NCBI GenBank assembly: GCA_029263395.1
Contig: JAJCXO010000228.1
Location: 1 to 64,000 of the forward strand
From: Acidobacteriota bacterium
GTDB taxonomy: Bacteria > Acidobacteriota > Thermoanaerobaculia > Multivoradales > J023
Direction: 5' to 3'
Length of the DNA: 64,000 bases
Shown here: piece after piece, positions 8,079 through 16,760 of the stretch
How the letters are laid out: every line of letters starts with the position of its first letter
Numbering within the stretch: the stretch's first letter is position 1
Program-made: the position numbers and the translations under genes
Notes under the pieces: model-generated
The model's database searches: none
What the model was told of the DNA's origin: nothing
What the model saw: only the letters and a program-made list of their open reading frames with translations

Positions 8079-11015
8079 CTATTCGAGGAGCTTCATGCCG
8101 CCGGTGCCGTCGACCTCAAAGATGCGAGCGGTGCCGTCGGCGCAAGCCAGGATCGCGACATCATGGGTGTCGGCGAAGGCGACTTCGAGGGCGTCGCAAT
8201 CCGAGGTGGCGATCTTCGCTCCTTGCCCGGTGTCGATGGCCCACAGCCAGACTTCACCATCGTCCGCCAGGGTCAGGATCTGAGTGACCTCGAGATTGAA
8301 CGCGCCGGAGATCAGGCTGGACTGATGGCCGGTGAGTACTTGCGGGGCGGTAAACAGATCTGCCAGGTACCAGATCCGAGCGGTGCCGTCTCGTGAGGTG
8401 GTCAGGAGGCGTTGGCTTTCGGGATCGAAGCTCACCGAGGTGATGTGGCCATGGTGCCCTCCCAGCAGCACCGGTTCGGCGTCGCTGGTGGTTCGCCAGA
8501 GACCGATATCGTCTTCGCAGGCGGTGGCGGCATAGGCGCCGTCGGGGCTGATGGCCGCTACCGAGATTTTGTTGGGATGGCCATCGTATTGGGTCAATAG
8601 TCTAGGCTCGAGCTTGCGATGGATCAGCTCGGCGCCGGGGAGTTTGGCGTCGCGCATGGTGGTGATGATGGTCTCGACTTCGGGCAGCTCCCAAAGCCGT
8701 ACCACCAGGTCCTCCGAAGCGGTCAGCACCTTTCTGCCCCGGCGGGATCGCAGCTCACCGAATAGGCTGGCGCCCTTGGCACCTTCGATCACCGTCAAAT
8801 AAACCGGTGCATCATGGCGTAAACGCACCGACCAACGGGTGTCGAAGAGCAACTTGATGTCGACGTCGCCGCCAGGACGCGGCGGTCCGTCGAAGGGCGC
8901 CTCGTCGGAGGTGGTTGGCGCGTCCCCGATGGCGGGCGCATCCGGGGCGCTGACCGCGATCAGGATGCCATCCTCACTTTTACCGAGTATGCGACCTTCG
9001 TCCGCCAGTTGGTCGATATCCAGGCTCTTCAGGTAGAGCTTGGGATTGTGTAGGTCCAGTAAGACCCGAGAAGCGACCTTGGGCGCTTCGCTGCGCAGTC
9101 CACGGCTGTGGCTCAAGATGCTGCGGTCGTGGGCCACCACCATGACTTTCTCGGTGATCCGACGCTGCACGTGACTCCAAGCCGCGAAAACGGCGAGAGA
9201 GAAGATGAACAGACCAATCAAGCCGCCGCGTCGCCGTTTGCGGCGGCGTCTCGCACTCAGACTGTGACCAATGAACGCCTGCTCTTCGCGGCTCAGCAGG
9301 TCGCGATGCTTCTCAGACCAGCCCGCCGCCTCAGCCAGAGCAGGACCCCGCAGCAGTGTCTGAGAGTGACGCTGCGTCCGCTCCCATTCGCGGCGAGCTT
9401 CCTCGATGCGTTTGCGCCACAGCAGAAAGGCGCGACCTTCCTCGAGCCAGGCCACTAGGCGATCCCAGGAACGCAACAGGGCTTCGTGTGCGACTTCCAG
9501 GTGACTCGTCCGGCCGTCGCCGTGGGCTACCAGCAAGCGCGCTTCGACGAAACGCTCCAGCAGATCGCGGACGCTCGCTGGCGTCTCCGACCATAGCACC
9601 GGCTGTCGTGCGTACTTGCCCTCGTCGTTGATTCGAACCATCGCGATGAAAGCGGTTTGCAGGTCGGCCTGTTCGGTCGCGGACATCTGCGTGGACCGCG
9701 AGGTCAGGACCGTCTCGGCGGCCAAGGCGACCGCACCGCTGAGTCCACCAAGCTTGTCGCGATACTCCGCGGTTTCGAGTCGTCCGTCGGAGCCGAACCC
9801 TTCCCACAGTTCGCGCAGGGCAAAAGCGAGAAGCGGCAGCGCGTCTTCGGTCTCGGTGTCCTCGACCATCGCTTGGACCAGACCGGTTTCGAGCTCGATG
9901 CCGGCGAGCTGCGCCGGGCTCTCGATGACCTGGGCGTAGCCGTCGACCGACATTGGACCGACGGTGAGGCTCTCGAAGGCGAGCTCCCGCAGCTCAGCGT
10001 GGCCTTGAAAGCCGCCGAGAAAGTCGGATCGCAAGGTCGCGAGGATTCGCAGCGAGCTGTCGCGGGATGTGATTGCCGCCCGCAGGAAGCTGAAGAAACG
10101 TGAGCTATCTGCGGCAGTGTCCGGCGCCAGCAGCTCTTCGAGTTGATCGATGGGCAGCAGCACGCTGGCCCGTGGACGACCTGCTAGCTGTCGTAATTCG
10201 TCCGCCAACTCCACCAGGGCGTCGGGGTTCGGCCGTCCGGTCGACGGAACCAATTGATGCTGCAGATCGTTGGTGTCTCGGGGCGCTCCATGGTGGTCGA
10301 AGGCGTCTGCCAGGGTCCTTGCGAGTCCTTGAAATGGCTGATCTATCGGCCGAAAAGGCGACAGTGGTAACCATGTTTCATGATCGCGCTCGAGGCGCGG
10401 CAGGATGCCGGCTCGAACCAGCGACGACTTGCCGCTGCCGGAGGCTCCCAGCACTAGCGTCCAGCGAGCTCCGCCGAAACGTTCGAGTCGACGCAGCAGC
10501 GATAGACCTCGACGGATCTCGTCGTCACGACCGAAGAAAACCGCCGCGTCCTCGGCCTGAAACGCCAGCAGGCCGGGATAGGGCGGCCGGCTGCCGTCCC
10601 AGTCGAACATGTTCTTGGGGTCGAGACCCGCGACTTCCAGCCCCCGCCACAGTCGGCGAAACGTGTCCTCGGGATCGGCAGTCCAGTCGAGCACCTGGAA
10701 CTCGGTCAGCAGCGGTCGCACCTCGCAGGGCGCCACCTTGATCGGAAAGACGTGTTTGCCGAGAGACTTGGCGTGGGTGATCTCAGCGAAGCACCAATCC
10801 GAGGCCATCGAATGCTCGCTGCACAAGACAATGATCGCCTGACAGGCCCGCAATCGGGCGTAGAGCTCCTGCTCCCAGCTTCGACCGGCGGGGATGCCGT
10901 CGGCGGGATCAAAATCGAGAAAGATCGAGCGGTGGCCTTGTTCCTGCAGCCGGCGTCGAATCTCAACCGAGACGTCGTTATCGCGACTGCTGTGACTAAT
11001 GAAAATTGCGCTCAT
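8079..11015 (-). CDS. TIR-nSTAND NTPase-WD40 protein
   Basis: A 978-residue multidomain protein. Residues 1-130 form a TIR domain (MSAIFISHSSRDNDVS, then IFLDFDP, ACQAIIVLCSEHSM and SDWCFAEI with the catalytic-type Glu). Residues about 165-560 are a STAND NTPase with P-loop GASGSGKSS near 190 and an IDQLEELL Walker B. A basic stretch and a single transmembrane helix (GGLIGLFIFSLAVFAAWSH) follow near 600. The C-terminus has about five degenerate WD40 blades ending in motifs such as DGTARIWYLADL. An upstream frame exists to 11084, but the TIR domain starts exactly at 11015. TIR-STAND-repeat proteins are innate-immunity-like sensors, with the repeats detecting a ligand and the TIR domain cleaving NAD+ or signalling. 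No partner gene is adjacent. Confidence 0.88.
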   Translation of the reverse strand: MSAIFISHSSRDNDVSVEIRRRLQEQGHRSIFLDFDPADGIPAGRSWEQELYARLRACQAIIVLCSEHSMASDWCFAEITHAKSLGKHVFPIKVAPCEVRPLLTEFQVLDWTADPEDTFRRLWRGLEVAGLDPKNMFDWDGSRPPYPGLLAFQAEDAAVFFGRDDEIRRGLSLLRRLERFGGARWTLVLGASGSGKSSLVRAGILPRLERDHETWLPLSPFRPIDQPFQGLARTLADAFDHHGAPRDTNDLQHQLVPSTGRPNPDALVELADELRQLAGRPRASVLLPIDQLEELLAPDTAADSSRFFSFLRAAITSRDSSLRILATLRSDFLGGFQGHAELRELAFESLTVGPMSVDGYAQVIESPAQLAGIELETGLVQAMVEDTETEDALPLLAFALRELWEGFGSDGRLETAEYRDKLGGLSGAVALAAETVLTSRSTQMSATEQADLQTAFIAMVRINDEGKYARQPVLWSETPASVRDLLERFVEARLLVAHGDGRTSHLEVAHEALLRSWDRLVAWLEEGRAFLLWRKRIEEARREWERTQRHSQTLLRGPALAEAAGWSEKHRDLLSREEQAFIGHSLSARRRRKRRRGGLIGLFIFSLAVFAAWSHVQRRITEKVMVVAHDRSILSHSRGLRSEAPKVASRVLLDLHNPKLYLKSLDIDQLADEGRILGKSEDGILIAVSAPDAPAIGDAPTTSDEAPFDGPPRPGGDVDIKLLFDTRWSVRLRHDAPVYLTVIEGAKGASLFGELRSRRGRKVLTASEDLVVRLWELPEVETIITTMRDAKLPGAELIHRKLEPRLLTQYDGHPNKISVAAISPDGAYAATACEDDIGLWRTTSDAEPVLLGGHHGHITSVSFDPESQRLLTTSRDGTARIWYLADLFTAPQVLTGHQSSLISGAFNLEVTQILTLADDGEVWLWAIDTGQGAKIATSDCDALEVAFADTHDVAILACADGTARIFEVDGTGGMKLLE

Positions 11016-11253
11016 GGATCGTCTCTTATTCTGACAGCAGAGGGACCCCAGCGCGTATCGCGCGTCAACCCAGTCCTCTCTCATAATTCTCGGAGAAGAG
11101 CCGGCGAGACGCCAGCGCTCCCAGCAGGTGGCTTCTTCGAGTCCCGGCAGGCGGAGGCGAAGCCGCAGGTACTTTATGGCTGAGCGAGGGGTTTTATCTC
11201 CTCGAAGGGATGCCTGTTCCTGGGCGATGAAAGGGGGTGCCGCTTGACGAGAT

Positions 11254-12576
11254 CTAGCTTAGATCTTTAGGAATCGCCGCGGTCAGGATCTCGGGATCAC
11301 CTTCCGTCACTAGCACGTTGTCTTCGATGCGAATGCCGCCAAAATCGCGCATCTGATCGACCCGGTCCCAGGCGACGTTGTCGCGGTGTTTCTGGCGGTT
11401 CTCGGAGTCGTCGAGCAGGGCTGGGATGATGTAGATCCCAGGCTCGATGGTCACCACGTAGCCGACATCCAACGGCATGTTCATCTTCAGTTTGCGAAGC
11501 CCCGGCTGTTTGCTCTGGCTCCGACCGGGCAACATGCCGCTGCAGTCCCGGACCCCAAGGCCGACCATATGCCCGACGCCATGGGGAAAGAATAGCTCGT
11601 GAGTCTCCTGCTCCACCAAGGAATCGGGGTCGCCGAGGAGCAGCCCGAAGTCGACCAAGCCGCGGGTCAGATCGTGCACGGTCTCGAGATGGATCTCGGT
11701 GTATTCCTTGCCGCGAAGGCAACGGTCGACAGCGTTCTTCTGGGCTTCTAGCACGATGCTGTAGAGATCTCGTTGCTCAGGGGAAAAACGTTGCACTGAC
11801 AACCGACGGCAGGGGTAAGTCCGACTCACGTCGCAGGCGTAGTTCCTGACCTCCGCCCCGGCATCAATCAAGATCATTTCCCCGGATTTCAGCTTGCGGT
11901 CGGTGGGGGAGAAGTGAAGCACGGCGGCGTTCGAACCGAATCCGACGATGGTGTCGTAGGCGGTGCCATGGCCGCCGGCACGAAGGAACGCGGTTTCGAG
12001 CTCGATCTGAATCTGGCGCTCGGTGACCCCGGGGCGGAGGAGACCCTGAATCGCCGCATAACCTTTTTGCGTCGCTTGCGCTGCCTGACGCATGAGGTCG
12101 AGCTCGTAGGGATCTTTGGGGCGCCGCACCGCCAACAGCTGGTCTCGTAGCTGTTGGGTCAGATCGGTGTCGATCTCGAGGTTGAGCTCTAGATCGGGCA
12201 GTGTGCAGCCCAGCAGCGCGATCATCCGCTTGCCGCGATCTTTCAGCCAAGCTTCGAGCTGGGATCTTGGAGTGGTGCCTTTCGACGGGCGTTCGCCAGT
12301 CCAGACTCTAGCTTTCTGAGTCACCTCGGGGACAAAATCTGTCCAGCCCTCGTGGGGATCAAAAGCCAGCACCGCCCCCGGGCGATCGCGGTCGGTGAGA
12401 TAGAAGTATTCGGAATGGGATTTGTAGGGGTAAGTCTGGTCACCGCGGCCCGGGATCCCCAGCAGATCTCCAGCGGATATCAGGACAATTTCGGAGCCCA
12501 GGCTCCAGGCAGCGGCGACCCGATCACGGCGCAGCTGGACGGAGTCCGGTCGAATGCCGCGTTCGAGGTCGCTCAT
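11254..12576 (-). CDS. M24-family Xaa-Pro aminopeptidase
   Basis: A 440-residue cytoplasmic metallopeptidase with an N-terminal creatinase-type domain (to about residue 155) and a C-terminal pita-bread catalytic domain. The five metal ligands are visible in order: Asp in LIDAGAEV, Asp in CDVSRTYP, His in FFPHGVGHMVGLGVRD, Glu in TIEPGIY and Glu in GIRIEDNVLVTEG. The layout matches PepP-type aminopeptidases that remove an N-terminal residue preceding proline. I chose the ATG at 12576 because it overlaps the stop of the methionine aminopeptidase gene as ATGA, so the two peptidases are translationally coupled. Confidence 0.92.
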   Translation of the reverse strand: MSDLERGIRPDSVQLRRDRVAAAWSLGSEIVLISAGDLLGIPGRGDQTYPYKSHSEYFYLTDRDRPGAVLAFDPHEGWTDFVPEVTQKARVWTGERPSKGTTPRSQLEAWLKDRGKRMIALLGCTLPDLELNLEIDTDLTQQLRDQLLAVRRPKDPYELDLMRQAAQATQKGYAAIQGLLRPGVTERQIQIELETAFLRAGGHGTAYDTIVGFGSNAAVLHFSPTDRKLKSGEMILIDAGAEVRNYACDVSRTYPCRRLSVQRFSPEQRDLYSIVLEAQKNAVDRCLRGKEYTEIHLETVHDLTRGLVDFGLLLGDPDSLVEQETHELFFPHGVGHMVGLGVRDCSGMLPGRSQSKQPGLRKLKMNMPLDVGYVVTIEPGIYIIPALLDDSENRQKHRDNVAWDRVDQMRDFGGIRIEDNVLVTEGDPEILTAAIPKDLS

Positions 12577-13478
12577 GCGGTCAGAATGTCGACTCCGGTC
12601 TCGGTTACCGCGACGGTGTGCTCCCACTGGGCGGAAAGCGAGCCGTCTCGGGTGATAGCCGTCCAGTCGTCGTCGAGGATTTTCACTCCGTATCGGCCCG
12701 CATTGATCATCGGCTCAACCGTGAAGACCATACCGGGAACCATCCACGGACCGTCACCCGGTTTGCCGAAATGGGGCACTTGAACCGACTCGTGGAATTT
12801 GGTGCCGATACCGTGGCCGACAAACTGGCGGACGACGGAGTAGCCGTGGGTCTCGGCATGGGTCTGGATGGCGTGTCCGATGTCGCCGATTCGGCCTTCG
12901 GGTCGGACTGCGGCGATACCAAGGTCGAGACACTCCTTGGTGATCTCGACCAATTGCCGGGCGTCCTCGCTGACGTCGCCGATGAGGTACATGCAACTGG
13001 CATCCCCGAAGAAACCATCAAGTAAGGACGTCACGTCGATATTGATGATGTCGCCAGAAAGCAGCTTGCGATCACTCGGAATACCATGGCAGACGACTTC
13101 ATTGATCGAGGTGCAGCAGCTCTTCGGATATCCCTTGTAGCCGAGGGTGGCAGGGCGTGCCCCACGCTCAACGGTGAAGTCGTAGACAAACTGGTCGATT
13201 TCGCCGGTCGTCACGCCAACGTCGGCGATGTCCTCGAGGCGCGTCAGGATCTCACGGGTCAGTTGACTCGCCCGCCGAATGCCTTCGATCTGCTCCTTGG
13301 ATTTGAGCTCGATCCGCAGCTTCCGATCCAAGGATCGCTTCCAGCCGCTCGACTTGACGGGCGGTGGGGCAGTTGAGCCCTGGCGATCTTGGGCCAGATG
13401 GCACTTCTTGTATTTGTTGCCGCTACCGCACCAGCAGGGGTCATTTCGGCCGATCTTCTTTTTGGTGGTCAGTTTCAT
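12573..13478 (-). CDS. map: Type I methionine aminopeptidase with SEC-C zinc motif
   Basis: A 301-residue protein that removes initiator methionine. Residues about 10-30 form a SEC-C zinc-binding motif (GRNDPCWCGSGNKYKKCH), known from one subclass of bacterial MetAP and from SecA. The catalytic domain follows with all ligand blocks: VVCHGIPSDRKLLSGDIINI, FFGDASCMYL, GHGIGTKFHE, TVEPMIN and QWEHTVAVTE. It is a complete enzyme of normal length for the SEC-C subclass. The downstream M24 peptidase gene overlaps by four bases, forming an N-terminal processing operon. Confidence 0.95.
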   Translation of the reverse strand: MKLTTKKKIGRNDPCWCGSGNKYKKCHLAQDRQGSTAPPPVKSSGWKRSLDRKLRIELKSKEQIEGIRRASQLTREILTRLEDIADVGVTTGEIDQFVYDFTVERGARPATLGYKGYPKSCCTSINEVVCHGIPSDRKLLSGDIINIDVTSLLDGFFGDASCMYLIGDVSEDARQLVEITKECLDLGIAAVRPEGRIGDIGHAIQTHAETHGYSVVRQFVGHGIGTKFHESVQVPHFGKPGDGPWMVPGMVFTVEPMINAGRYGVKILDDDWTAITRDGSLSAQWEHTVAVTETGVDILTA

Positions 13479-13561
13479 CCCACGTCTCCGTCCATGGTCG
13501 AGGGCTGCGAACTCGGACCCCGAGCTGCTGTCGCCAGGCGATCTGGATTGTCGCCGAAGGC

Positions 13562-14806
13562 TCAGTATACCAATCGAAACAACAGGAATTTGGTGGGTCG
13601 CATTTGGGTAAGCCGTCGGGGAGGCTGACAGGCGGTGTTGTCGTTGTCTCCGAGGACCAGCAGCGATTGGCTGCCGTCAGCAAAGCGCGGCCCGAAAGCC
13701 AGACCTTCCAGGTTGTCGAGTAGTATCGGCAACTCCTTGAAATCGAGCAGTAGCTGTTTGTCGAGCACTGGCAGGGTATGCGCCGCAGGACTCAGCCCGG
13801 ATCGGTCGACGTCTGACTGCGTTGCGTCTGACCGTGCGGCGTCGAGATGGACCTCGAACAGCTTGATGAGCATACCGATCTCTGGGCCCCAAGTGCGCTC
13901 CATAGCGAGCAGTCGTCCGGCGTTGTCGAGCGCCAGCAGCTCGACCAGGCCGTGGGCGACGACCTTACCTTCCGGAATCCGTAGCGGATAGAGAAACTCA
14001 CCCACCAACACCGGGACATGGCGGTCTTCAAAGCGCAGCACGCGGGCAAAACGCTGCAGGGTCGCGTCGGGATCGCGGGCGTCCTGGGCTAAGGCCGACT
14101 CAGTGGCAGTGACCAGGTGTCGGCCGTCGGGACTTGCGGTCAAAGACTCGAAGCCGAGATTCGAGCGAACTCCCTGGAGTTGAACGGTTCCTTGGTGGCG
14201 CGGCTTGAAAGCGAACGGGATCGGTGCGGTGCCCAGCCACTCCCCGGTCGCCAGGTCGATCCGATCGACGAACGGCGGCACACCGTCGTCGGCTACCCCT
14301 TCGCTCGACACAAAAGCGGTGCCGTCTCCGACCAGCACCAGACCCTCTGGGTCGACCCGATCGTCGGGATAGGGTAGTCCCTCGCGGGTCTGCAGACGGA
14401 TGACGCTTTCAAACTCGACGCCGGAAATTCGTGGCTTGGGTTCGGCGTTGGTTTTTCTTTCCTCGCTGATGGTCACTCGTAAGGTGAAGATGCGGGCGTC
14501 CCGTCGCGAGTCCGAGACGGCGAAGAAGAGCCGCTGTTCTGGGTCGTAGGCGAGTGCTGACAAGCCACCGATGCAGGCGCCTTCAAAACGTGCGCCGCCG
14601 GGGATGTGGTACTCCGAGAGTAACTCGAGTGAAATCGGTCGAGGTGATGTCTCGCCGGTCTCTGCGTGCGCTGCCTCTGCGAAGAGGGTGGCAGCGAAGA
14701 CGGTTACAGCGAAGAGGGTACCGACGAAGACGGTGGCAGTAAAGACGGTACCTGTCAGCAAACCCGGTAGCAAGAGTTTGCGTTGGATGGTGGTGGGCTT
14801 GAACAT
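13562..14806 (-). CDS. Exported esterase-like phytase-domain protein
   Basis: A 414-residue exported protein matching the 'esterase-like activity of phytase' family (PF13449), a beta-propeller fold. Supporting blocks are FEGACIGGLSALAYDPEQR, FFAVSDSRRDARIF, RVDPEGLVLVGDGTAFVSSE, SNLGFESLTASPDGRHLVT and the closing DNLEGLAFGP with LLVLGDND. The signal peptide (residues about 10-40) is unusual: its hydrophobic core is a five-residue repeat, TVFTA, TVFVG, TLFAV, TVFAA, TLFAE, ending with AHA as a plausible cleavage site. The start ATG at 14806 lies 10 bases after the acyl-CoA ligase stop, so it is the last gene of that operon. The substrate is unknown. Confidence 0.85.
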   Translation of the reverse strand: MFKPTTIQRKLLLPGLLTGTVFTATVFVGTLFAVTVFAATLFAEAAHAETGETSPRPISLELLSEYHIPGGARFEGACIGGLSALAYDPEQRLFFAVSDSRRDARIFTLRVTISEERKTNAEPKPRISGVEFESVIRLQTREGLPYPDDRVDPEGLVLVGDGTAFVSSEGVADDGVPPFVDRIDLATGEWLGTAPIPFAFKPRHQGTVQLQGVRSNLGFESLTASPDGRHLVTATESALAQDARDPDATLQRFARVLRFEDRHVPVLVGEFLYPLRIPEGKVVAHGLVELLALDNAGRLLAMERTWGPEIGMLIKLFEVHLDAARSDATQSDVDRSGLSPAAHTLPVLDKQLLLDFKELPILLDNLEGLAFGPRFADGSQSLLVLGDNDNTACQPPRRLTQMRPTKFLLFRLVY

Positions 14807-14816
14807 CGATCGGGCC

Positions 14817-16760
14817 TCAGCTTCGCCCGGCATCGATCGCGAACGTGTCGTCGGTGTACACGCGTTCGAAGAGCTCGGCATACTTCTCTTCGATCACCTT
14901 GCGCTTCATCTTCATCGTCGGTGTGAGCTCGCCGCCTTCTTGGCTGAGGTCTCGGTCGAGGACGAAGAAACGCCGCACCCGTTCGACGCGAGCCAGGTCT
15001 CGATTTCCTTGTCGTACCGGCTCCAGGAAGAGCTCGCAGAACTCGCGCTCAGCGACGACCTTACCCATCGCCTGGGCCAACGCCTCGGAGCGGGCCATCG
15101 GGTCCCGCATCAGTTCGCCGCGTCGTTCGTCGAGCTCGTCTTGTGAGAGCAAGCCGTGCACGGCGCCCCACTCCAAGGTCTCGAGGGGACTCGGCGCGAT
15201 CAAGGCGGAGATGTAGTTGCGACGGTCGCCGTGGGCATGCACTTGGGAGATCAGAGGACTCTTGGATTTGATCGCGCGCTCTATGTTGGCGGGGGCGACG
15301 TTCTTGCCGCCAGCGGTTATGATCAAGTGCTTCTTACGATCGGTGATCCTCAGATAACCTTCGTCGTCGAGCTCGCCGATATCACCCGAGTGCAGCCATC
15401 CATCGATCAGCGTCTCCTCGGTTGCGGCTTCGTTCTTGTAATAACCCTTGAAGACGAACGGTCCGTGAAGCAGGATCTCGCCGTCGTCCGCGATGCGGCA
15501 GCGGTTGGGCGCGACAACTTGACCGACGGTCCCCAGTTTCATCGCATGCTCGCGATTGATGTGGGTCAAGACCGTCGCTTCGGTCATCCCGTAAGCTTCA
15601 TAGATTGGCAGGCCGGCGGCCCAGAAGAATTCCAGGATCTCGTATGAAATCGGAGCGGCTCCCGTCAGGCATAGACGCACCCGACCGCCAAAGGCTTTGT
15701 GGACTTTCGAGAAGACCAAACGTTGGGCCAAGCGATATTGCAAGGCGAGGCTGGTCGGCACGTTTTCCCGCGCCAGGATGTGGCGCAAGCGTCGACGCGC
15801 GACCTGCGTCGCCCAAGCGAAAATGGATCGCACCAGTGCCGGCTTGTGCTCGATTTCCGAATGGATCTTGGCATAGGCCTTCTCGAACAGTCGGGGAACC
15901 GAGCCGAAGATTGTCGGACGGACCTCCTGCAGCTCAGCCAGCACCGCGCCGACGCTCGACGCGTAGGCCGCTGCGACGCCGCCGTTGACGCGCACGTAGA
16001 AACCGAGAACGCGCTCGGTAGCGTGTGCCATCGGCAGGAAGCTCAGCAACAGGTCGTCGCGATAGTAGGGGACGATCTGATCGCTATGCCCGACCAGGGC
16101 GAGGATGTTGGCGTGGGAGATCATCGCTCCCTTGGGCGGGCCGGTTGTCCCAGAGGTGTAAATCAGGATGGCGGTATCGTCCCCCGCGATTTGGGCTTGG
16201 CGGGCGACGATGGTCTCTTCGTCGAGCTCGGTGCGTCGAAATCCTTGCGGTGACATGACGCGTTTGTCGTCGGCCAGATGGCCTTGGGCCAACGCGTCGG
16301 TCCACGGCACGATCGCCACGATCCGCTCATTGTCGGCGACCGCCGCAATCACAGTGGCCAGCTCTGCCTCGTCCGCGACGAAGACGACTCGGCTTTCGCT
16401 GTGCTCGAGCAGGTAACGCACTTGTTCGACGCTCTGATGGGGGTAAACGCCCACCGTCACGAGCCCGGCGAGGTGAGCGCCGAAATCGTAGACGCCCCAG
16501 TCGATGTGTGTCGGCCCGAGAATGGACACCCGATCCCCGACCTCAAGCCCAAGGTCCACCAGTTCCGACGCCACTCTGCTGGCCTGATCGAAGAGATCGC
16601 GCCAGGAGTCCCTGCGCCACCCATCGCCATCCTTCTGAAAGCTGGCGGCCGCATCCGGTGTGCGCGCGGCACGCAGTCTGAGAACGTCTCCGATCGTCCG
16701 TGCCTCGCTGGCAACATCGGTCGTCGGCTCGTGGGGTGCGTCAAAGACGAGCTGTTTCAT
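14817..16760 (-). CDS. Long-chain acyl-CoA synthetase (AMP-forming)
   Basis: A 647-residue adenylate-forming enzyme that would activate fatty acids with ATP and CoA. It shows the P-loop-like ILIYTSGTTGPPKGAMISH motif (about residue 200), the EAYGMTEATVLTHIN motif, the GWLHSGDIGELDDEGYLRI core and the C-terminal DRKKHLIITAGGKNVAP with the hinge and the conserved Lys region. Length and insertions fit the FadD15/ACSBG-like long-chain branch rather than short-chain ligases. Its start overlaps the upstream gene stop as ATGA, so it is translationally coupled to the spermidine-synthase-like gene. No obvious membrane span is present; peripheral association is likely. Confidence 0.93.
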   Translation of the reverse strand: MKQLVFDAPHEPTTDVASEARTIGDVLRLRAARTPDAAASFQKDGDGWRRDSWRDLFDQASRVASELVDLGLEVGDRVSILGPTHIDWGVYDFGAHLAGLVTVGVYPHQSVEQVRYLLEHSESRVVFVADEAELATVIAAVADNERIVAIVPWTDALAQGHLADDKRVMSPQGFRRTELDEETIVARQAQIAGDDTAILIYTSGTTGPPKGAMISHANILALVGHSDQIVPYYRDDLLLSFLPMAHATERVLGFYVRVNGGVAAAYASSVGAVLAELQEVRPTIFGSVPRLFEKAYAKIHSEIEHKPALVRSIFAWATQVARRRLRHILARENVPTSLALQYRLAQRLVFSKVHKAFGGRVRLCLTGAAPISYEILEFFWAAGLPIYEAYGMTEATVLTHINREHAMKLGTVGQVVAPNRCRIADDGEILLHGPFVFKGYYKNEAATEETLIDGWLHSGDIGELDDEGYLRITDRKKHLIITAGGKNVAPANIERAIKSKSPLISQVHAHGDRRNYISALIAPSPLETLEWGAVHGLLSQDELDERRGELMRDPMARSEALAQAMGKVVAEREFCELFLEPVRQGNRDLARVERVRRFFVLDRDLSQEGGELTPTMKMKRKVIEEKYAELFERVYTDDTFAIDAGRS

